DNA of 64,000 bases. Source: Marmoricola endophyticus (GTDB taxonomy: Bacteria; Actinomycetota; Actinomycetes; Propionibacteriales; Nocardioidaceae). The stretch spans positions 2,295,556 to 2,359,555 of the forward strand of contig NZ_BMKQ01000001.1 of the NCBI RefSeq assembly GCF_014644415.1. The letters run 5' to 3'. Each line of letters begins with the position of its first letter. Positions within the stretch are counted from its first letter, which is position 1. The notes beneath the pieces were generated by a model that searched no databases, was not told the origin of the DNA, and saw only the letters and a list, made by a program, of their open reading frames with translations. Shown here one piece after another: positions 57,870 to 64,000 of this stretch. The translations under genes and the position numbers were made by a program.

Positions 57870-58478
57870 GTGCCCCCACCGCCGACGATGAGACAGCGAC
57901 GTCGCAGACAGAGCGAGGGGGAGATCCGGGACGCGGCGATGGAGCTGTTCGCTCGCCAGGGCTACGCCGCGACGACCATCGCGCAGATCGCCGACGCCGC
58001 TGGCGTGTCTCCGCGGACCTTCTTCCGGTACTTCCGGTGCAAGGAGGACGTGGTGGTCGACTCGCCCGTGGGCTACGGAGCCGACCTCGCCCACGCACTC
58101 GCCGAGCGTCCCCCCGGAGAGCCGGTCTGGGAGGCGACGGCAGCGGCGCTGAGGATGCGCACGCGGCGCTGGCAGGAGCGACCGGCGGACGCGCACGCCG
58201 TCGTGGACCTGCTCACGGGAGAGACCGAGCTCGCCGCGAGGATGACCGGCAAGACCGACGAGTGGACGACAGCCCTCGCTGCGGCGGCCCGGGAGCGCCT
58301 CGACCCTCCGGAGGACACCCGTGCGCTGCGCGCCAGAAGCATCGTCGGGGCGGTGGTCGCCTGCCTGGATGCCGCGTTCGGTGAGTGGCAGCGGAGTCCG
58401 GGCGCGGACCTCGACCAGCTCTTCGACCTCTCGCTGGAGACCGTCGCCGACCGCGAGGACGGTTCCCGCGGCCGGTGA
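57870..58478 (+). CDS. TetR-family regulator
   Basis: A 202-residue TetR repressor with the helix-turn-helix TTIAQIADAAGVSPRTFFRYFRCK and a C-terminal domain of the actinobacterial MftR/SlmA-like kind (PPEDTRALRARSIVGAVVACLDAAF). It likely represses the divergent alcohol dehydrogenase and itself through the adjoining double operator. The start is uncertain: GTG 57870 follows a CACACT hexamer by 6 nt; ATG 57888 would give a more compact N-terminus. Confidence 0.85.
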   Translation: MPPPPTMRQRRRRQSEGEIRDAAMELFARQGYAATTIAQIADAAGVSPRTFFRYFRCKEDVVVDSPVGYGADLAHALAERPPGEPVWEATAAALRMRTRRWQERPADAHAVVDLLTGETELAARMTGKTDEWTTALAAAARERLDPPEDTRALRARSIVGAVVACLDAAFGEWQRSPGADLDQLFDLSLETVADREDGSRGR

Positions 58479-58489
58479 CGCCGCGTCGG

Positions 58490-59389
58490 CTAGATCGCGT
58501 CCTGGCGGTCGTCCTCGACGGCGCGGCGGACGCACTCCTTGTACGTCGCCGGCTCGAAGGGGACGACCTCGCGGATCGAGTCGTCCTCGACGACGACCTC
58601 GGTGCCCATCGAGTCGATGAGGTTGCGTCCGGTGGTGGCGTCGACGTCGGTGACCAGGCCCAGCCAGTGCGAGGACAGCCGCGGGGTCAGCACCGGCACC
58701 TTGAGGATCGGCAGCTCGCGACCGTGCATGACCAGCGCGGCCTGCTGCAGCATCTCGGCGTACGTCAGCACGTCGGCGCCGCCGATCTCGAAGGTCCGCC
58801 CGATCGCGTCCTCGTTGCCGGCCACCCCCACGAGGTACGCGACCACGTCGTCGATGCCGATCGGCTGGGTCCTCGTGCCGGCCCACTTGGGGACGACCAT
58901 CACCGGCAGGTTCTTCACCAGCTGGCGGGTCATCTCCCAGGAGATCCCGCCCTTGCCGACCACGATCGCGGCCCGCAGCACCGTGACCGGCACGGCGCCG
59001 TCGGCGAGGATCTGCTCGACCTCGCGCCGCGACCGCAGGTGCTCCGACAGCTGGCCGTGGGCCTCGTCGCCGAGCCCGCCCAGGTAGACGACCTGTCGTA
59101 CGCCGGTCGCCTCGGCCGCCTTGGCGAAGGTGCGCGCAGCCTCGGCGTCCTTGCGGGCGAAGTCGTCGTCGTCGAGGGAATGGACGAAGTAGTAGGCGAC
59201 GTCGGCGCCCTCCAGCGGCTCGGTCAGCGACCCGCGGTCGCCGACGTCGCCGTAGACGGCGCGGGCCGGCCCGTCGTACTCCTCGGGCCGCCGGGTCATC
59301 GCGACGACGTCGTGCCCGGCGTCGAGGAGGGCGGGGACCAGTCGCTGTCCGACGAAGCCGGTGGCCCCGGTGACCAGGATGCGCGCCAT
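58490..59389 (-). CDS. NAD(P)-binding NmrA/YcjF-like epimerase-fold protein
   Basis: A 299-residue atypical SDR with VTGATGFVGQRL at the N-terminus (cofactor binding). The Ser/Tyr/Lys catalytic set is not evident, as in NmrA-like and complex-I-associated proteins. VHSLDDDDF and LRAAIVVGKGGISWEM are shared with the actinobacterial NAD(P)H-binding group. The function is unknown. The ATG at 59389 follows a TAGGCT hexamer by 6 nt, with no ribosome binding site. Confidence 0.85.
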   Translation of the reverse strand: MARILVTGATGFVGQRLVPALLDAGHDVVAMTRRPEEYDGPARAVYGDVGDRGSLTEPLEGADVAYYFVHSLDDDDFARKDAEAARTFAKAAEATGVRQVVYLGGLGDEAHGQLSEHLRSRREVEQILADGAVPVTVLRAAIVVGKGGISWEMTRQLVKNLPVMVVPKWAGTRTQPIGIDDVVAYLVGVAGNEDAIGRTFEIGGADVLTYAEMLQQAALVMHGRELPILKVPVLTPRLSSHWLGLVTDVDATTGRNLIDSMGTEVVVEDDSIREVVPFEPATYKECVRRAVEDDRQDAI

Positions 59390-59451
59390 GCGCTCAGCCT
59401 AGGTGGCGCCGTCGTGGTCCCACGGTCCCCGAGGGGGTGGAGTACGGCGAC

Positions 59452-59486
59452 GGCGCCCGGGCTCCCCGCAAGGGAGTCCGGGCGCC
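59452..59486. terminator. Strong terminator hairpin
   Basis: GGCGCCCGGGCTCCC (59452-59466) and GGGAGTCCGGGCGCC (59472-59486) pair at 14 of 15 positions around a 5-nt loop. It lies 22 nt beyond the stop of the lipoprotein gene on the minus strand. Confidence 0.75.
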
Positions 59487-59508
59487 GCCGGCTCGGGGCC
59501 TCGGGTGG

Positions 59509-60204
59509 TCAGTCGCCCGGGGTGGTGCTCACCGTGATGGTGGCGGTGCCGACCAGCAGACCGGCCTTGACGGCGTCGGTCTTGAACGTCTTGTTCAGCA
59601 GCGGGGCGGCCACGGGGGAGATCTCCACCTTGGTGCCCTGCAGGGTCGCGGTGCCGTCGCCGGTCTTGAGCGGGTTCAGCGTCCGGCCGTCGAGGGTGAA
59701 CAGGTACGCGCTGGTCACGGCGGTCTTGCCGTTGACCGAGACGTCGCCGTAGACGCGCGAGACGCCCGGGTCGACGTTGAAGTTGGTCAGCTCGACCTTG
59801 GTGCCGCCGGCGCTCAGCGAGAGACCGGAGCCCTCGTGCTGGACCTGGCCGATGACGTACGGCGAGACGGTGCCCGGCTCGAAGTAGGTCACGTTGCCGC
59901 CGGTGATCGGGAAGATCAGCGAGCCGTTCTGCAGCTTCGCGGTGCCGACGGTGCCCGGCGTGAGCTTGAGGGAGGTCAGCGCGTCGGTGAAGCCGCTGTC
60001 CAGCTTGATGGCGGTGGTGTTGCCCGTCAGCGAGTCGATCGAGGCGACCGGCTTGGGAGCGGACTGGGTCTGGCTCGAGGACGAGCTCGAGCTCGACGCG
60101 CTGGCGTCGCTGCTGTCGTCGGAGGAGCCGCAGGCCGCGATGGCGGGAACGGCGAGCATCGCGAGAGCGGCGCCGGTGGCGAGACGCTTGCGGGTGGAGA
60201 ACAT
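59509..60204 (-). CDS. Secreted lipoprotein, beta-rich domain
   Basis: A 231-residue lipoprotein: signal TRKRLATGAALAMLAVPAIA with a good lipobox ending IAAC at about residue 25, then a low-complexity Ser/Asp tract (residues about 26-48) acting as a flexible linker. The mature domain is beta-rich (VTYFEPGTVSPYVIGQVQHEGSGLSL, VYGDVSVNGK, YLFTLDGRTLNPL) and resembles HtaA-like or Lpp-type surface domains, but no ligand is implied. The ATG at 60204 has AAGGA upstream. Confidence 0.78.
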   Translation of the reverse strand: MFSTRKRLATGAALAMLAVPAIAACGSSDDSSDASASSSSSSSSQTQSAPKPVASIDSLTGNTTAIKLDSGFTDALTSLKLTPGTVGTAKLQNGSLIFPITGGNVTYFEPGTVSPYVIGQVQHEGSGLSLSAGGTKVELTNFNVDPGVSRVYGDVSVNGKTAVTSAYLFTLDGRTLNPLKTGDGTATLQGTKVEISPVAAPLLNKTFKTDAVKAGLLVGTATITVSTTPGD

Positions 60205-60356
60205 CGTGAGATCACATCCTTGGTCGGCTCGAGGAATCTCCCCGCAACCATGAGGAGTTCGCTGCGAGCGCGCTCGCGGTTTGGTCTGCGGCACACGCGC
60301 GTCCTGAGCGCACGACGTGGTAGTCATTCCCCAACACCGCACCCCTAGGAGGAGTC

Positions 60357-63062
60357 GTGGCGACCTACGTCTACCGGTTCAGCGAGGGCGACAAGGACCA
60401 GAAGGAGCTGCTCGGCGGGAAGGGGGCGAACCTCGCCGAGATGACCAACCTCGGTCTGCCGGTGCCGCCCGGCTTCACGATCAGCACCGACGCGTGCCGG
60501 GCGTACCTGTCCAAGGGCACGGTGCCGCGAGCGGTGTACGTCGAGTCCAACGTGGCGATGCGCGAGGTCGAGGAGGCCGTGGGTCGGGAGTTCGGCGACC
60601 CGAAGGACCCGCTGCTGGTCTCGGTGCGCTCGGGGGCGAAGTTCTCGATGCCCGGGATGATGGAGACCGTCCTCAACGTCGGGCTCAACGACGAGACGGT
60701 CGAGGGCCTGGCCGCCCAGGCCGGTGACGAGCGCTTCGCGTGGGACTCCTACCGCCGCCTGATCCAGATGTTCGGCCGCACGGTGCTGGGGATGCCCGGA
60801 GAGCCGTTCGCCAAGGTCCTCGAGGATCGCGAGGCGGCCAGCGGCGCGGGCACCGAGGTGGAGCTGGGCGCCGAGGACCTCAAGGCCGTCGTCGAGGAGT
60901 TCAAGGCGCAGGTCCGCGAGCACACCGGCGAGGACTTCCCGCAGAACCCGCGGACGCAGCTGGAGATGGCGATCGAGGCCGTCTTCGCCTCCTGGAACAC
61001 CGAGCGCGCCCGGCTCTACCGCCGCCGGGAACGGATCCCGCACACGCTGGGCACCGCGGTCAACGTGGTCTCCATGGTCTTCGGCAACATGGGGGAGACG
61101 TCCGGGACCGGCGTGTGCTTCACCCGCGACCCCTCCACCGGCCACTCCGGCGTGTACGGCGACTACCTGCAGAACGCGCAGGGCGAGGACGTCGTGGCGG
61201 GGATCCGCAACACGCTCGCGCTGGCCGACCTGGAGAGGATCGACAAGAAGTCGTACGACGAGCTGCGCCGGATCATGCGGCGCCTGGAGACCCACTACCG
61301 CGACCTCTGCGACATCGAGTTCACCATCGAGCAGGGCAAGCTGTGGATGCTGCAGACCAGGGTCGGCAAGCGGACCGCGGGGGCGGCCTTCCGGATCGCC
61401 TGCCAGCTCGAGGACGAGGGCCTGATCACCACCGACGAGGCGCTCGCGCGGGTCACCGGCGCCCAGCTGTCGCAGCTGCTCTTCCCGCAGTTCGACCAGC
61501 ACGCCGACCGTGAGCTGCTCGGCAAGGGTCTGGGCGCCTCCCCGGGCGCGGCCGTCGGCGGCATCGTCTTCGACAACGCGCAGGCCTCGGAGGAGAAGGC
61601 GAAGGGCAACGACGTGATCCTGGTCCGCCGCGAGACCAGCCCCGAGGACCTTCCCGGCATGGTCGACGCGCGCGGCGTGCTGACCAGCCGCGGCGGCAAG
61701 ACGTCCCACGCCGCGGTCGTCGCTCGCGGCATGGGCATGTGCGCGGTCGTCGGCGCGGAGTCGCTCGGCGTCGACGAGGCGGCGGGCGTGCTGCGCGTGG
61801 GCGACACCGAGCTGCACCGGGGCGACACGATCGCGATCGACGGGTCGACCGGAGAGGTGTTCGTCGGCGAGGTGCCGGTCGTCGACTCACCGGTGATGAC
61901 CTACATCGCCGACGGGCTCGACGCCGCCCACGCCGCCGCCGAGGGCGACGAGGAGACCCTCGAGCTGGTCGACGCGGTGCACCGTCTGCTCAGCCACGCC
62001 GACGACGTACGCCGGCTCCGGGTGCGCGCCAACGCCGACACCGGCGAGGACGCCGAGCGCTCGCGCAAGCACGGCGCCGAGGGGATCGGGCTGTGCCGCA
62101 CCGAGCACCAGTTCCTCGGCGAGCGCCGCGTGCAGATCGAGCAGGTCGTCCTGGCCGACACCGCCGAGCAGCGCGAGGCCGCCCTCGCCGAGCTGCTGCC
62201 ACTGCAGGAGCAGGACTTCACCGAGCTGCTGCGGGCGATGGACGGGCTGCCGACCACGATCCGGTTGATCGACCCTCCGCTGCACGAGTTCCTGCCCGAC
62301 CTCACCGAGCTGTCGGTCAAGGTCGCCGTGGCCAAGGAGCGCGGCGAGAGCGATCCCCACGACGTGGAGCTGCTCGCCGCCGTGGAGCGGATGCACGAGG
62401 CCAACCCCATGCTCGGGCTGCGGGGCGTACGCCTCGGGCTGCGGCTGCCCGGGCTCTTCGCCCTGCAGATCCGTGCGATCGCGAAGGCCACGGTCGACCT
62501 GCGTGCGGAGGGCCTGGACCCGCGCCCGGAGATCATGGTCCCGCTGATCGGCTCGCAGCGGGAGCTGCAGCTGGTCCGCGACGAGGCGGAGGCGGTCCTG
62601 GCGGAGGTCGGCGAGGAGAGCGGTCAGAAGCTCGATCTGCCGATCGGCTGCATGATCGAGCTCCCCCGCGCCGCGCTGACCAGCAGCCGGATCGCGGAGG
62701 AGGCGGACTTCTTCTCCTTCGGCACCAACGACCTGACCCAGACCGGGTGGGGGTTCTCGCGCGACGACGTGGAGGGCGCGTTCTTCGCGACGTACCTCGA
62801 CAACGGCGTGCTGACGATCAGCCCGTTCGAGACCCTGGACGCCGACGGCATCGGCAAGCTGGTCGAGGCCGGGGTCGAGGGCGGTCGCGCGACCAAGCCG
62901 TCGCTGAAGATGGGGGTCTGCGGGGAGCACGGTGGCGACCCGGAGTCCATCCACTTCTTCCACCGGGCCGGGCTCGACTACGTCTCCTGCTCACCGTTCC
63001 GGGTGCCCGTCGCGCGGCTGGAGGCCGGCCGCGCCACGATCCTGCCCGAGGGTGTCGAGTAG
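60357..63062 (+). CDS. ppdK: Pyruvate, phosphate dikinase
   Basis: The 901-residue enzyme interconverts pyruvate, ATP and phosphate with PEP, AMP and PPi. The N-terminal ATP-grasp domain starts KGANLAEMTNLGLPVPPGFTIS. The swivelling domain carries the phosphorylated His451 in GGKTSHAAVVARGMG. The C-terminal TIM barrel has EGIGLCRTEHQF, IGCMIELPRAAL and the catalytic Cys in VCGEHGGDP. Length matches bacterial PPDK. The GTG start has an AGGAG site 4 nt upstream. It stands alone in this window. Confidence 0.96.
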   Translation: MATYVYRFSEGDKDQKELLGGKGANLAEMTNLGLPVPPGFTISTDACRAYLSKGTVPRAVYVESNVAMREVEEAVGREFGDPKDPLLVSVRSGAKFSMPGMMETVLNVGLNDETVEGLAAQAGDERFAWDSYRRLIQMFGRTVLGMPGEPFAKVLEDREAASGAGTEVELGAEDLKAVVEEFKAQVREHTGEDFPQNPRTQLEMAIEAVFASWNTERARLYRRRERIPHTLGTAVNVVSMVFGNMGETSGTGVCFTRDPSTGHSGVYGDYLQNAQGEDVVAGIRNTLALADLERIDKKSYDELRRIMRRLETHYRDLCDIEFTIEQGKLWMLQTRVGKRTAGAAFRIACQLEDEGLITTDEALARVTGAQLSQLLFPQFDQHADRELLGKGLGASPGAAVGGIVFDNAQASEEKAKGNDVILVRRETSPEDLPGMVDARGVLTSRGGKTSHAAVVARGMGMCAVVGAESLGVDEAAGVLRVGDTELHRGDTIAIDGSTGEVFVGEVPVVDSPVMTYIADGLDAAHAAAEGDEETLELVDAVHRLLSHADDVRRLRVRANADTGEDAERSRKHGAEGIGLCRTEHQFLGERRVQIEQVVLADTAEQREAALAELLPLQEQDFTELLRAMDGLPTTIRLIDPPLHEFLPDLTELSVKVAVAKERGESDPHDVELLAAVERMHEANPMLGLRGVRLGLRLPGLFALQIRAIAKATVDLRAEGLDPRPEIMVPLIGSQRELQLVRDEAEAVLAEVGEESGQKLDLPIGCMIELPRAALTSSRIAEEADFFSFGTNDLTQTGWGFSRDDVEGAFFATYLDNGVLTISPFETLDADGIGKLVEAGVEGGRATKPSLKMGVCGEHGGDPESIHFFHRAGLDYVSCSPFRVPVARLEAGRATILPEGVE

Positions 63063-63122
63063 TAGTCCCCTTGGCCCGCACGGGTGCTACCGCTGCGCGG
63101 TACCGCGTGCTTTGATCGAAGC

Positions 63123-63296
63123 ATGGGACTGGACGACAAGATCAACAACTCCAAGGAAGACCTGACCGGCAAGGCGAAGGAGGCCGTCGGCAACGCCACC
63201 GACGACGACGAGCTGAAGGCGCAGGGCAAGGGTGACCAGGCCAAGTCGAGCCTGAAGAAGGCCGGCGAGAACATCAAGGACGCCTTCAAGAAGTGA
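63123..63296 (+). CDS. CsbD-family small stress protein
   Basis: A 57-residue highly charged protein with the CsbD pattern: DDKINNSKEDLTGKAKEAVGNATDDDELKAQGKGDQAK. CsbD proteins are general-stress (SigB-type) proteins of unknown mechanism and are largely disordered. The ATG at 63123 has no clear ribosome binding site. A perfect hairpin follows the gene. Confidence 0.88.
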   Translation: MGLDDKINNSKEDLTGKAKEAVGNATDDDELKAQGKGDQAKSSLKKAGENIKDAFKK

Positions 63297-63307
63297 TCTG
63301 TCCGGGC

Positions 63308-63340
63308 GAGGGCCCGCCGCCGACCCGGCGGCGGGCCCTC
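63308..63340. terminator. Perfect bidirectional terminator hairpin
   Basis: GAGGGCCCGCCGCCG (63308-63322) and CGGCGGCGGGCCCTC (63326-63340) form a perfect 15-bp stem with a 3-nt loop, extended by one more C-G pair. It sits between the convergent CsbD and pirin genes. Confidence 0.85.
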
Positions 63341-63358
63341 GTCACGTTCGAGGCCGGT

Positions 63359-64000
63359 TCACGGCAGCGCCCAGACCACGAGCGACACCGCCTGCGACGC
63401 GTCCGGGGACACCGAGACGCTCGCCTCGGTCACCGACCTCATCCGGACGGCGTCACCGTCGCGGAGCTCGGCGTCCTCCCCGTACGACGTCAGCGTCGCG
63501 GTCCCCCCGACGACGAGCACGTGCAGGGCGGGCGCCTGCGGCAACCGGGTCCGTTCCCCGGGGGAGACCTGACCGAGGTGCAGCCGGGCCGCTGTCCCCG
63601 GGCCGAGGTCGACCGGCCGCAGCACTTCGCCCCCGGCGACCAGCGCCCCGCCGAGCCGCTCGTACGACGGGTCGAGCCCGGGCGTGCTCGGGCGCAGCCA
63701 GCTCTGCACGAAGCGGGTCGTCTCCTCGGCGTCGGCCGAGATCTCGCTGTGCTCGACTCCGCTGCCCGCCGTCAGTCGCTGCACGTCCCCGGGGCCGAGG
63801 AGCGCGTCGCCGACGTCGGAGACGTGGTGCAGCCGGCCCGAGAGGACGACGGTGACGATCTCGTGCTCCGCGTGCCGGTGGGTCGCGTACCCCGTTCCCG
63901 GCGGCAGCCGCTCGTCGTTGAGCACGACCAGCGGCCCGAAGCCGGTGTTCTGCGGGTCGTAGTGCGCGCCGAAGGAGAAGGAGTGCCAGGTCTCACGGCC
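63359..64000 (-). CDS. Pirin-family protein, 5'-truncated
   Basis: The 213 visible residues of a pirin (cupin superfamily), cut by the window edge at its N-terminus. The N-cupin has HSFSFGAHYDPQNTGFG and the metal-binding pattern ATHRHAEHEIVTVVLSG (two His, Glu) followed by a later His (GVEHSE). The C-cupin lacks metal ligands. Bacterial pirins have quercetinase-like or regulatory roles. The frame runs without stop into base 64000, so the GTG at 63925 is internal. Confidence 0.88.
   Translation of the reverse strand, partial: GRETWHSFSFGAHYDPQNTGFGPLVVLNDERLPPGTGYATHRHAEHEIVTVVLSGRLHHVSDVGDALLGPGDVQRLTAGSGVEHSEISADAEETTRFVQSWLRPSTPGLDPSYERLGGALVAGGEVLRPVDLGPGTAARLHLGQVSPGERTRLPQAPALHVLVVGGTATLTSYGEDAELRDGDAVRMRSVTEASVSVSPDASQAVSLVVWALP

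Overview
The window is high-GC DNA (roughly 70% or more by eye) with dense genes, many GTG starts, and start/stop overlaps of the GTGA/ATGA type inside operons. The gene families are typical of actinomycetes: an alpha-methylacyl-CoA racemase of the Mcr type, an F420/Ddn-type nitroreductase, a KmtR-type metal sensor, a DUF222-HNH protein, a RecC-RecB-RecD cluster in mycobacterial order, and many TetR/GntR-controlled acyl-CoA genes. A Nocardioides-like (Nocardioidaceae) chromosome is the best guess. The genus is inferred from gene style, not proven. No rRNA, tRNA, CRISPR array, transposase or phage gene was seen.

Layout. 1-6.3 kb: two Cof-type HAD phosphatases, a CDF metal exporter, an Mcr-type racemase, a DUF805 membrane protein, a Cys-rich pentapeptide protein, and a divergent pair of a His-rich peptide and a KmtR-like Ni/Co sensor. 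6.3-12.5 kb: a TetR/FAD-monooxygenase pair sharing a palindromic operator, then fadA and fadB, with a REP-like repeat on each side of fadB. 12.6-19 kb: beta-phosphoglucomutase plus GH65 disaccharide phosphorylase, a histidine phosphatase, a small secreted protein, an SDR and an HSL-type esterase. 19-25.4 kb: a GntR-controlled catabolic locus, with a CitE-like lyase and GntR facing an operon of acyl-CoA dehydrogenase, CoA-transferase, DUF35 protein, Ltp2-like thiolase fold and MaoC-like hydratase. 25.4-32.2 kb: a second acid-catabolic module (MFS transporter, acyl-CoA synthetase, thiolase, TetR, MaoC/SCP2-like fusion, alpha/beta hydrolase) with the same TetR palindrome at two promoters.

32.3-40.7 kb holds recC-recB-recD. 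40.7-42.7 kb is a small operon on the minus strand (2'-5' RNA ligase family, MOSC, ACT). 42.7-54.3 kb carries cell-surface functions: an M15 peptidase, a Wzz-like chain-length protein, a membrane-anchored pectate-lyase-fold protein, a Wzy-like ligase/polymerase, three sulfotransferases and a Wzx-like flippase. It is interrupted by two unassigned secreted proteins of lower GC and a DUF222-HNH gene with a perfect LexA SOS box and an apparent frameshift. 54.4-59.4 kb has redox genes (FMN reductase plus LLM oxidoreductase, Ddn-like protein, zinc alcohol dehydrogenase with divergent TetR, NmrA-like protein). 59.5-64 kb has a lipoprotein, pyruvate phosphate dikinase, a CsbD protein and a truncated pirin.

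Two themes recur. First, regulation by local palindromes next to TetR, GntR or ArsR genes. Second, many genes have a TANNNT -10-like hexamer 6-8 nt before the start codon and no ribosome binding site, which points to leaderless mRNAs. The most novel-looking unit is the GntR-controlled operon at 20.7-25.4 kb. It looks like an aldolytic (not thiolytic) acyl-CoA chain-shortening pathway for an unknown acid.
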